Shown: one piece after another, positions 1-8,056 of the stretch
Position numbering within the stretch: position 1 is the stretch's first letter
Layout: each line of letters opens with the position of its first letter
Assembly: GCA_023392285.1 (NCBI GenBank)
Contig: JAEVZK010000020.1
Coordinates: forward strand, 1-40,238
DNA length: 40,238 bases
Direction: 5' to 3'
From: Armatimonadota bacterium
GTDB lineage: Bacteria; Armatimonadota; Fimbriimonadia; Fimbriimonadales; Fimbriimonadaceae
Program-made: the position numbers and the translations under genes
The notes under the pieces: model-generated
Databases searched by the model: none
The model's input: the letters and a program-made list of their open reading frames with translations, nothing else
What the model was told of the DNA's origin: nothing

Positions 1-437
1 GTGTGAAGTTGCTCGAGAGTCGCCTCGGGTTCAAAGTAACCGGGAGTCACGGGCATGTCCACGTTGACCGCAAGTTGCTTGGCGTCTATTTTCGCGCCGA
101 GCTTGCGCATGGCCGATGCTGGCGGACCAATAAACGCAAGCCCTGCTTGCTGACAAGCCTCTGCGAACTCAGCTCGCTCGCTAAGAAATCCATATCCGGG
201 ATGGACAGCATCCGTACCCGTGCTTCGCGCCGCATCAATAATTTTGGCGATGTCGAGGTAACTCTGCCCTGGCTCCGATCCACCAATGTGGACCGCCTCG
301 TCCGCGAACTTGGCATGCAGTTGGTCGCGATCCGCATCGCTATACACAGCAACGGTGCGGATGCCCATTTCCCGAGCAGCGCGTATCACTCTCACGGCAA
401 TCTCACCTCGATTGGCGATGAGCACCTTCTTTATCAT
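1..437 (-). CDS. accC: Biotin carboxylase subunit of acyl-CoA carboxylase, N-terminal part (cut by window edge)
   Basis: Biotin carboxylases use ATP and bicarbonate to carboxylate biotin on a carrier protein, the first half-reaction of acetyl-CoA or propionyl-CoA carboxylase. The visible 145 residues begin MIKKVLIANRGEIAVRVIRA, the family's hallmark N-terminus. They continue with HPGYGFLSERAEFA and FIGPPASAMRKLGAKIDAK, the pre-ATP-grasp domain and the start of the ATP-grasp region. The frame is open to the window edge, so the catalytic ATP-grasp domain lies outside. The start is the ATG at 437, matching the family start exactly. The gene is divergent from the SLH gene, with 54 bp between starts. 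It could be an acetyl-CoA or a propionyl/methylcrotonyl-type carboxylase; the fragment does not decide. Confidence 0.95.
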   Translation of the reverse strand, partial: MIKKVLIANRGEIAVRVIRAAREMGIRTVAVYSDADRDQLHAKFADEAVHIGGSEPGQSYLDIAKIIDAARSTGTDAVHPGYGFLSERAEFAEACQQAGLAFIGPPASAMRKLGAKIDAKQLAVNVDMPVTPGYFEPEATLEQLH

Positions 438-491
438 GAATCGAGCTTACTCAAGCTAAACAACGGACTCGCCTCACGCGTCTAAGAGAGT

Positions 492-926
492 ATGAAGTTC
501 GTTCTTGCTTGCGCACTGACCCTGTTAACTGTGCCAGTTTTTGCTCAGCAACGGGGTGCTCCTGCGGATGTGCCTCCGAATCATTGGGCCTTCAAAGCGG
601 TGGACGATCTTTTCCGGGCAGGAATTCTTCAGGGCTACCCCGATGGCACGTTCAAGGGAGATCGACCCGTTTCCCGTTATGAGCTTGCGTCAGTGCTCGC
701 AGCGCTCAACTCGGCCATGATTCTTCCACAGGTGCCGCTGGCGCCTCAGCTTGCCACTCGCGCAGATTTGGACCAATTCTCCCAAGCGATCTCCTCCTTA
801 CGGTCGCAAGTGGAGACGCTGAAGACAGATCTTCATTCCGCTTCGAAAGATCTCAAATCTCAAAATGCGACCATGGACGACCTTCACCGGCAGATCGAAG
901 AGCTAAAGAAGCAGATCGGCGGCTGA
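492..926 (+). CDS. Single SLH-domain protein with C-terminal coiled coil
   Basis: A 144-residue exported protein. Residues 1-18 form a signal peptide ending near VFAQQ. Residues about 26-72 form one S-layer-homology domain (DVPPNHWAFKAVDDL ... GYPDGTFKGDRPVSRYE). Residues about 90-142 are rich in heptad-like leucines and charged residues and should form a coiled coil. SLH domains bind secondary cell-wall polymers or peptidoglycan. In deep-branching diderms, SLH plus coiled coil usually precedes an outer-membrane beta-barrel; here the barrel is missing and the protein ends after the coil. It could be a small envelope tether. It lies upstream of rpsF on the same strand, with a 105 bp gap. Confidence 0.85.
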   Translation: MKFVLACALTLLTVPVFAQQRGAPADVPPNHWAFKAVDDLFRAGILQGYPDGTFKGDRPVSRYELASVLAALNSAMILPQVPLAPQLATRADLDQFSQAISSLRSQVETLKTDLHSASKDLKSQNATMDDLHRQIEELKKQIGG

Positions 927-959
927 TTTCGACCACGTAGGTGGCGTAGATGCATCGGG

Positions 960-965
960 TACAAT
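960..965 (+). promoter_or_regulatory. Candidate -10 element of the rpsF-ssb-HIT operon
   Basis: TACAAT at 960-965 matches the -10 consensus at five of six positions and lies 66 bp before the rpsF start. No good -35 hexamer is visible 16-18 bp upstream. The call is tentative. Confidence 0.35.
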
Positions 966-1031
966 CCCTTCTTGCCGCAAGGCTCTCTGCTGCGCACGTG
1001 TTGCCCAGCCTCAATGCCCATAGGGAGCAAA

Positions 1032-1316
1032 ATGAACAGAAAATACGAAGCGTTTTATATTGTCAAGCCAGATTTTAATGATGGTGATGTCCAGAAGATT
1101 GCCGACCGCTACAAGGCGTTGATCGAAGAGAAGGGCGGCACCGTCGAAAAGGCCGGGAAGTGGGATAAGCGAAAGCTCGCCTATGAAATTAACGGCTATA
1201 AAGAAGGCACGTACGTGCTGATGAATTTTGAAGCGCCCGCCGATGTTCCGAAGGAGCTGAACCGGCTTCTCAATATCTCCGATGACGTGATCCGCCATCG
1301 AATCTACAGCGCATAG
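1032..1316 (+). CDS. rpsF: 30S ribosomal protein S6
   Basis: S6 is a small-subunit ribosomal protein that binds with S18 to the central domain of 16S rRNA. The 94-residue product starts MNRKYEAFYIVKPDF and contains GKWDKRKLAYEINGYKEGTY, the typical S6 core (normal length 90-100). I chose ATG 1032 because AGGGAG at 1022-1027 is a good ribosome-binding site and the product then matches the family; an in-frame start near 972 would add about 20 unrelated residues. ssb follows after 9 bp, the classic rpsF-ssb order, but the usual next genes rpsR and rplI are absent and a HIT gene follows instead. Confidence 0.96.
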   Translation: MNRKYEAFYIVKPDFNDGDVQKIADRYKALIEEKGGTVEKAGKWDKRKLAYEINGYKEGTYVLMNFEAPADVPKELNRLLNISDDVIRHRIYSA

Positions 1317-1325
1317 GAGACTAAG

Positions 1326-1751
1326 TTGATCAACAGCGTCGTACTCATTGGCCGCCTGACTCGAGATCCCGAGCTCAGAACCACGAACACCGGCAAAAAC
1401 GTATGCGATTTCAGCATCGCGGTCAACAAGAGGTCTAAGCCTCAAGACGGCTCTCCGGATGCCGATTTCTTCCGCGTCAACTGTTGGGACAAAACGGCTG
1501 AATATGTTTCGAATTACCTGCACAAGGGCCGTTTGGTAGCCGTCGAAGGCCGTCTTCAATCTCGCAAGTACACCGCGTCCGATGGCTCCAATCGCGAGGT
1601 TGTGGAAATCGTCGCGAATAACGTCCAATCGCTGGAGCGACCGCGAGACGACCACGGCGGAGCCTCGACAGAGGGCGGATACTCAGCTCCCGCGCGCAGT
1701 TCTGGCCCGGCCCCAAGTGCTGACGAATACGATCCTTTCGCCGACGAATGA
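1326..1751 (+). CDS. ssb: Single-stranded DNA-binding protein
   Basis: SSB coats single-stranded DNA during replication, recombination and repair. The 141-residue protein has an OB-fold over residues 1-105 (MINSVVLIGRLTRDPELR, FFRVNCWDKTAEYVSNYL, GRLVAVEGRLQSRKY), followed by a disordered Gly/Ser/Pro tail. The start is TTG at 1326 with GGAGACTAAG upstream. The tail ends DEYDPFADE; the usual terminal tip of acidic residues followed by Pro-Phe at the very end is not present, since three residues follow the PF. The gene is in an operon with rpsF and the HIT gene. Confidence 0.95.
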   Translation: MINSVVLIGRLTRDPELRTTNTGKNVCDFSIAVNKRSKPQDGSPDADFFRVNCWDKTAEYVSNYLHKGRLVAVEGRLQSRKYTASDGSNREVVEIVANNVQSLERPRDDHGGASTEGGYSAPARSSGPAPSADEYDPFADE

Positions 1752-1769
1752 TCCTCACGCTAAGTAGCG

Positions 1770-2102
1770 ATGTCGACTCTGTTCACAAAAATCATCAACC
1801 GAGAGATTCCGGCCGACATCGTTTACGAGGATGAGCATGTCGTCGCGTTCCGCGATATCGATCCCAAGGCGCCTACTCACATCGTGATCGTTCCCCGCCA
1901 GGAGATTTCTGGCGTGGCGGCGCTTCCGGACTCCGGCGATCACTTGTATCTGCTGAACGCCGCGAAGAAAATCGCCGAACAAGAAGGATTGACTAATGGC
2001 TACCGCCTGGTGATTAACCAAGGGGAAGATGCGGGGCAGTCGGTGGATCACCTGCACATGCATCTCTTAGGCGGCCGACCACTCTCTTGGCCGCCCGGCT
2101 AA
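1770..2102 (+). CDS. HIT-family nucleotide-binding protein (HINT-like)
   Basis: Histidine-triad proteins of the HINT branch hydrolyse adenosine phosphoramidates and related nucleotides. The 110-residue product is normal for the family. It has the N-terminal TLFTKIINREIPADIVYED, then FRDIDPKAPTHIVIVP, and the catalytic triad HLHMHLLGG with His94, His96 and His98. It starts 18 bp after ssb on the same strand and is probably cotranscribed. Physiological substrate unknown. Confidence 0.93.
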   Translation: MSTLFTKIINREIPADIVYEDEHVVAFRDIDPKAPTHIVIVPRQEISGVAALPDSGDHLYLLNAAKKIAEQEGLTNGYRLVINQGEDAGQSVDHLHMHLLGGRPLSWPPG

Positions 2103-2103
2103 T

Positions 2104-2439
2104 CTAGAGCAGAAAAGCACCGAATAGGGCAAGAGCCAACGAGAACGGAGCCGCTACGATCGGCCACCACCCTTTCCGATTACCCCGTGTGATCGCCAAG
2201 TAGCCCAGGAACGTTGCCGCGGGAGGAAAGGAGTAGCCTATGCAGGCGAAGTGCACTGCGACCGGCGCGGCGAGTGCGAGGAGCAAGCCCATAACCACTT
2301 CCTTTTTCCCATCGATCGCTGAGGGAAGAAACAAGGGGCCATCACGATCAGCTTCTCCGCGAGGATAATAACTCATTCCAGGAGGAAGCGAAGGAGGGCG
2401 GTTAGACGGAGGAGGAGGGGGTGGCGGCAAATCGGACAT
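2104..2439 (-). CDS. Small proline-rich membrane protein, unknown function
   Basis: A 111-residue protein with a cytoplasmic-looking N-terminus containing an uninterrupted run of seven prolines (residues 5-11) and further Pro/Ser. Two hydrophobic segments follow at about residues 48-68 and 93-111. The start ATG at 2439 has a strong ribosome-binding site (GAGGAGG, seven bases upstream). It is convergent with the HIT gene, one base separating the stops. I recognise no family. Proline-rich N-terminus plus two-helix architecture resembles DUF4190-type membrane proteins, but this is only a resemblance. Confidence 0.7.
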   Translation of the reverse strand: MSDLPPPPPPPSNRPPSLPPGMSYYPRGEADRDGPLFLPSAIDGKKEVVMGLLLALAAPVAVHFACIGYSFPPAATFLGYLAITRGNRKGWWPIVAAPFSLALALFGAFLL

Positions 2440-2466
2440 CGCTAACCCTCCTCAGTCGTATCTAAG

Positions 2467-3999
<1,533 letters not shown>

Positions 4000-4096
4000 T
4001 GTCAGGTTCTAAGTCCTTGCTGCCATTGCGGCAACGATATAAGAACCAGTTTACCTGTCGGTAATTTCCCAACTCGCGAATCTGGGTCCCGCTAGT

Positions 4097-4696
4097 CTAC
4101 GGTAGCGGGCTTGAGCCCTTGCCGTCGCCCAGCATCCAGTGGGGAGGATCGATCGGGAAGTTGCGGGGGCGAAGCGGCACCAGAGAATAAAACGCCACCA
4201 CTGGAAGCGTGACGAGAAAGAACAGGAGCAGCTCGACCCAAAAGGAGAATCCCAGCACGCTCCTTAGAACCGCGACGATGATATAGAGCAGCAACATGAA
4301 GGCTACCGCCACAACGGCGAAGGTGCCCGCACTCGCGTTCTGCTTCGCTCGATCTTGGTTCGGCGGCTCGTTCCTTATCAGCAAGGCTTCGATATCGTCC
4401 AGCTCGCCTTCCCAGAGCGCCTTGTCTAATCGAGATGCTGGCTGGCCATACTTTTGAACCACTTCCGTGAGGAGAACCGAGCATCCGTCGCCTTCTTCAG
4501 ACAGCCAGACCACCAGCGTTGTGTGAACGCTCCGCGGCTGGGTCGCGACCAATCCAGCTCCACGGGCACTGCGCTCGAACTCGAGGAGGTTCTCCTCCTT
4601 GACGATCCGGAACCCGTAGGTTTCCAGCAGCTTCTTCACGCGAGCCCGGCAAACAGCGCACGAGTTGGGGCTCACGAAGGATCGTTGATAATGCAT
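4097..4696 (-). CDS. Membrane protein with N-terminal soluble domain, unknown function
   Basis: A 199-residue protein of no family I recognise. The first 115 residues are soluble and include a CxxC-like pair (SCAVCRARVKKLLETYGF). They look like an alpha/beta domain with the strand VHTTLVVWLSEEGDGCSVLL. Two transmembrane segments follow at about residues 123-148 and 151-175, and the tail is short and polar. The gene is divergent from the aminopeptidase gene with 76 bp between starts, and 97 bp separates its 3' end from the pckA start. ATG 4696 is the only reasonable start. Confidence 0.75.
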   Translation of the reverse strand: MHYQRSFVSPNSCAVCRARVKKLLETYGFRIVKEENLLEFERSARGAGLVATQPRSVHTTLVVWLSEEGDGCSVLLTEVVQKYGQPASRLDKALWEGELDDIEALLIRNEPPNQDRAKQNASAGTFAVVAVAFMLLLYIIVAVLRSVLGFSFWVELLLFFLVTLPVVAFYSLVPLRPRNFPIDPPHWMLGDGKGSSPLP

Positions 4697-4702
4697 CTCA
4701 TC

Positions 4703-4731
4703 TTGCGTAGGAACTCTTACTGCCCTACAAT
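4703..4731 (+). promoter_or_regulatory. Candidate promoter of the M1 aminopeptidase gene
   Basis: TTGCGT (4703-4708) and TACAAT (4726-4731) are separated by exactly 17 bp, and the coding start at 4773 lies 41 bp downstream. The 5' leader contains a short inverted repeat, TCTCCG-GAA-CGGAGA, around 4741-4755, overlapping the likely ribosome-binding site GGAGAGGG. Confidence 0.5.
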
Positions 4732-4772
4732 GGGTACGGTTCTCCGGAACGGAGAGGGTTCCTTCGACTGCT

Positions 4773-7154
4773 ATGGATTCTATTCGATTCTTTTCCGCTG
4801 CTTGTGTTTTGACTCTCGCTGCGATGGGTCATGCTCAACGCCGCGAAGCTCATAACTACGATCTCCAAGACGTGAGCTGGCGCATGAAATACGCTTTCGA
4901 TCAGAGGCAAATCGAGGGTGATGTGACGAACACGATTGTGCTGACTCAGGACGGCGACAGCGTCTGGTTCGACTGTGGACCTCTCAAGATTGAAGGCATC
5001 ACCACCAACAAAACGCCCGCCACTTATCGGCTCCAGGGTGAAAAGCTGGTGGTTCATCTGCCCGAGCGGATGCGAAAGGGATCGAAGCTTGCGGTGCGGA
5101 TACGCTACTCGGGGCAGCCGACGGCGGGGATCTACTTTGTCGGTGCCGCCCACGCCTATCCAGGCCACACGTCGATGGTTTACACGCAGGGAGAGGCTGA
5201 GGATACGCGCTATTGGCTTCCCACCTACGACTTCCCCGATGACAAGGCAACCGCCGAAGCATTCATCACCGTTCCCGCCGGCGAATATGCCCTTAGCAAT
5301 GGCAAGCTGATGAAAATCGACAAGCAAAAGGACGCTTGGACATATCACTGGAGAATTAGCCGGCCGATGTCGACCTATCTCATCAGCTTGGTAGCCGGAG
5401 AGTATTCGGAAGGCAAAGAATTTTTAGGAAAACTCCCCGTGTCGTGGTTCACCCCCGTCGGAACGGAGACTTGGGGGGTCGCTGCCTTCGCAGGAACCGA
5501 TAAAAACATCGACTTTTACAACAGGCTGACCGGCTTTAACTACCCGTACGAGAAATTCAGCCAGAGCGCCGTAGCTGACTTCATGTTTGGCGGGATGGAG
5601 AACACCACTTGCGTCACGCAGACAATCACCGCACTTCATAAGCCGGAGAACAAGCCGATTGCGGACAGCACCGGCCTCGTTGCTCACGAACTTGCTCACC
5701 AATGGTTTGGCGACACCGTCACCTGCGCCGACTGGTCCCACGCGTGGCTGAATGAAGGCTTTGCGACGTTCCTACCCGTGTTCTACATGAAGAAACTGCA
5801 TGGCCAAGCCGCTTACGACCTCGGCCGCTTCGATCTGTTCTCAGGTGCCGTCGCCTCGCAAGAGTTCACAAAAAGACCGGTCGTGAATCCCAAGTACGAG
5901 ATTCCGATGGATAACTTCGACGGACAGATTTACGGCGGCGGTGCCGCGCGGCTTTTCACCTTGATGGGCCAAGTCGGCGAGAAGCCCTTCTGGACGGCCG
6001 TCAATCGATACCTCAACACCTACAAGTTCAAGAATGCCACCACAGAGCAATTCTTCGAGGTGATGAGTCAGTCCACAGGAATGAACCTCGACGCGTTTCG
6101 AAAGCAGTTTTTCTATACCGACGGCTATCCGAACTTTCGGGTCGCGAAAGAAGGGAGCACGGTCGTCATTCGTCAGAGCGAACCTTATTTCGACCTGAAC
6201 CTCAAGCTTTCGATGCTCGACCGCAACGAGGTGGTGAAGGAAATTCCCGTCTCCATCCACGGATCGGAAACGCGCGTGGACATCAAAGGCTATGAGAAGA
6301 ATATTCCTGTCCTCGACTATGCCGTCACCGCGATGGCGAAGATCACCTATTCCGATCCGATCAGCTCCCCCGAGCTGCTCCGAATCTGGTGGCTTGCCCC
6401 GAACGCGGCGGCGAAGATGATGGTACTTGGCAGATTCGGTGACAAGGTGAATCAGACCGACCTGCTCGACGTGGCTCGAGACGAGAAGTCGCCGGAGGTC
6501 CTGATCAACGTATTGGATCGCCTCACCTCTGAGGACGCAGTGCCTCTCCTCGCCGACCTGTCTCGCAACTTTGATCGCCAGGTGGCCTACAAGGCGACGC
6601 AGCGTCTCGGGGAGTTTCCGAAGAACCAGCAGGCTCAAGATCGCTTGGCCGAGATTTGGCGGAACGAGAAGAACGAATACATACGCAACGTCGCCCTCAC
6701 CGCCCTGCTTCGGACCGCCAAAGATGGATCGCTGGCCGCGGAGGCTTGGCGCACGGAATCGGAAAAGGAGATGTTTCGCCAAAGTGCCCTGTGGTGGTGG
6801 ACGGAGCACGATCCCGACCTCGCTCGCATGCGAGATATCGAAGTGCTTACCGCGCCCGTCGAGCCCCTAAACCTCTCGGCAATCCGAAGCTTGGGCAGGC
6901 TGAAGGACAAACCCGGCTTGCGAACTGTCTATAAGGAACTGATCCGGATCGCAGGCGGACGCTCTTTTGCTCAGCGCACCGCTGCGGTCGAGGCCTTGGT
7001 GGAATATGGCGATCCCGCGGCTATTCCCACGATCGAGCCGCTCACCAAGAGCAGCCTCTTCTTTCTTCGACGCACGGGTGAAGCGGCAATCGAGGCGCTC
7101 AAGAAAAAGATCACGAAAGAGGGGCCTACAAAGGCTGCTCCTGCGAAGGACTGA
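4773..7154 (+). CDS. Secreted M1-family zinc aminopeptidase with HEAT-like C-terminal region
   Basis: M1 enzymes remove N-terminal residues from peptides. The 793-residue protein has a signal peptide (residues 1-21, ending GHAQ), so it acts outside the cytoplasm. The exopeptidase motif GGMENT is around residue 273. The zinc site is HELAHQWFGD with His305 and His309, then NEGFA supplying the third ligand about 19 residues later (HExxH-x18-E). The last 250 residues are helical repeats (for example LINVLDRLTSEDAVPLLADL), consistent with HEAT-like repeats. Its 3' end overlaps the convergent small gene at 7126-7470 by 29 bp. Confidence 0.95.
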   Translation: MDSIRFFSAACVLTLAAMGHAQRREAHNYDLQDVSWRMKYAFDQRQIEGDVTNTIVLTQDGDSVWFDCGPLKIEGITTNKTPATYRLQGEKLVVHLPERMRKGSKLAVRIRYSGQPTAGIYFVGAAHAYPGHTSMVYTQGEAEDTRYWLPTYDFPDDKATAEAFITVPAGEYALSNGKLMKIDKQKDAWTYHWRISRPMSTYLISLVAGEYSEGKEFLGKLPVSWFTPVGTETWGVAAFAGTDKNIDFYNRLTGFNYPYEKFSQSAVADFMFGGMENTTCVTQTITALHKPENKPIADSTGLVAHELAHQWFGDTVTCADWSHAWLNEGFATFLPVFYMKKLHGQAAYDLGRFDLFSGAVASQEFTKRPVVNPKYEIPMDNFDGQIYGGGAARLFTLMGQVGEKPFWTAVNRYLNTYKFKNATTEQFFEVMSQSTGMNLDAFRKQFFYTDGYPNFRVAKEGSTVVIRQSEPYFDLNLKLSMLDRNEVVKEIPVSIHGSETRVDIKGYEKNIPVLDYAVTAMAKITYSDPISSPELLRIWWLAPNAAAKMMVLGRFGDKVNQTDLLDVARDEKSPEVLINVLDRLTSEDAVPLLADLSRNFDRQVAYKATQRLGEFPKNQQAQDRLAEIWRNEKNEYIRNVALTALLRTAKDGSLAAEAWRTESEKEMFRQSALWWWTEHDPDLARMRDIEVLTAPVEPLNLSAIRSLGRLKDKPGLRTVYKELIRIAGGRSFAQRTAAVEALVEYGDPAAIPTIEPLTKSSLFFLRRTGEAAIEALKKKITKEGPTKAAPAKD

Positions 7155-7470
7155 GAACGCGGCCGACGCGAAGAAGGAATTCTTCCGCATTTTCGGCGTG
7201 CCACCGCAGGTGGTTCATTTCGAGGCGAAGCTCGTCGAGCTTTGCTCCCAGCGCGGTCAGATCGGCGGACAGGATCATCGGCGCGAGATCGTCTCGAATT
7301 CGATCCGCGGCTTGCAGTAAGTCGTGGATATCCACCGCAATGCCTTCCACCGTTTCCGACTCGTAACCGGCAGCGCGTATCTTGTCCTGAACTTCTTCTC
7401 CGAGAAGCCAATATTCCTGCACCATAGGATCGGTGCTGCCCTCGTTCGGATCAGGCCCACGGTCGCTCAT
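7126..7470 (-). CDS. Small acidic helical protein, unknown function
   Basis: A 114-residue protein starting MSDRGPDPNEGSTDPMV. It is mostly predicted helix with acidic and Leu-rich stretches (VEGIAVDIHDLLQAADRIRD and LTALGAKLDELRLEMNHL). I recognise no domain. ATG 7470 is preferred over a longer frame beginning near 7638, because the extension would run through the divergent upstream gene and because TAGACT sits seven bases before this ATG, as in the other apparently leaderless genes here. The last 29 bp overlap the aminopeptidase gene. Confidence 0.6.
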   Translation of the reverse strand: MSDRGPDPNEGSTDPMVQEYWLLGEEVQDKIRAAGYESETVEGIAVDIHDLLQAADRIRDDLAPMILSADLTALGAKLDELRLEMNHLRWHAENAEEFLLRVGRVLSPSQEQPL

Positions 7471-7477
7471 CGCTGAA

Positions 7478-7483
7478 AGTCTA
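7478..7483 (-). promoter_or_regulatory. -10-like hexamer, leaderless type
   Basis: On the minus strand TAGACT ends seven bases before the ATG at 7470, and no Shine-Dalgarno sequence intervenes. With a usual 6-7 base spacing to the transcription start, the mRNA would begin at or next to the start codon. Confidence 0.45.
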
Positions 7484-7512
7484 CTTGCAACCTTGAGGGT
7501 TGATCCCCGTGT

Positions 7513-7518
7513 TACTAT
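7513..7518 (+). promoter_or_regulatory. -10-like hexamer, leaderless type
   Basis: TACTAT ends nine bases before the ATG at 7528. There is no Shine-Dalgarno sequence and no clear -35 at 16-18 bp. Confidence 0.45.
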
Positions 7519-7527
7519 TGAAAACGG

Positions 7528-8022
7528 ATGTTCTTCACACGCGTATTCAGACCCTACATGAGCATCCGCTGGCTCGGTGTCGTGCTGCTTCTCTTTGGCG
7601 GTTGGTACCTGTGGAATGCTGGCTGGCTGAACTGGCACCCCTATGTCGTTCTGGTCACCGGGTTAATCATGGCCTTGTACGTCCGCAAGCTTGTCGTGGA
7701 TGAAAATGAGCGGCACATCGAGACGATCACCGGAATCTTCCCGTTCTTGGCCAAACATATTCATCCGGCCCATCAGCTTCGCTCCATCAAGCTCTCCGTC
7801 AGCGATCGCGACGCTAAAAGCGAGAGCTCGCCGTTGCGTCCATGGCCGATCTTCCGCGCCTCGGTTCTTTGGAACAGCGGCCGCTGGGGAAGGCTGATGT
7901 CTGGTCGCCGACTCAATTGGATCGAGAAGAGAACCTATTCCGTCGCGTCCGCGCTCGGCCTGAATGTCGAAATGACGGACGGGTACAAGCGATACCGTGA
8001 CAAAATCATTGGAAAGGAATAG
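7528..8022 (+). CDS. Small membrane protein with two N-terminal helices, unknown function
   Basis: A 164-residue protein. Two hydrophobic segments at about residues 12-30 and 38-53 are separated by a short WNAGWLNWHPY turn, the layout of small LiaI/LiaF-like or DUF5668-like membrane domains. Residues 60-164 are soluble and basic (KLVVDENERHIETITGIFP onward), with no motif I can assign. It is divergent from the small gene at 7126-7470 (57 bp between starts), and a helicase gene follows on the same strand after 34 bp. Function unknown. Confidence 0.65.
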   Translation: MFFTRVFRPYMSIRWLGVVLLLFGGWYLWNAGWLNWHPYVVLVTGLIMALYVRKLVVDENERHIETITGIFPFLAKHIHPAHQLRSIKLSVSDRDAKSESSPLRPWPIFRASVLWNSGRWGRLMSGRRLNWIEKRTYSVASALGLNVEMTDGYKRYRDKIIGKE

Positions 8023-8042
8023 CCTCCCATCTTGCGAAGTTC

Positions 8043-8048
8043 TATAAT
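8043..8048 (+). promoter_or_regulatory. Perfect -10 hexamer directly before the helicase gene
   Basis: TATAAT ends eight bases before the ATG at 8057. A transcript initiating six or seven bases downstream would have a leader of only one or two bases. No Shine-Dalgarno sequence lies between the hexamer and the ATG. Confidence 0.6.
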
Positions 8049-8056
8049 GTAGGCGA

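Noticed and set aside
972..1031. In-frame upstream extension of rpsF
   Set aside because: The 20 extra residues do not match S6, and a good ribosome-binding site sits just before the internal ATG at 1032.
1011..1655. 214-codon minus-strand frame across rpsF and ssb
   Set aside because: It is antisense to two genes with clear family signatures and has no recognisable product.
5841..6809. 322-codon open frame on the minus strand inside the aminopeptidase gene
   Set aside because: It lies entirely within a well-supported gene, is a mirror of its codon bias and encodes no recognisable domain.
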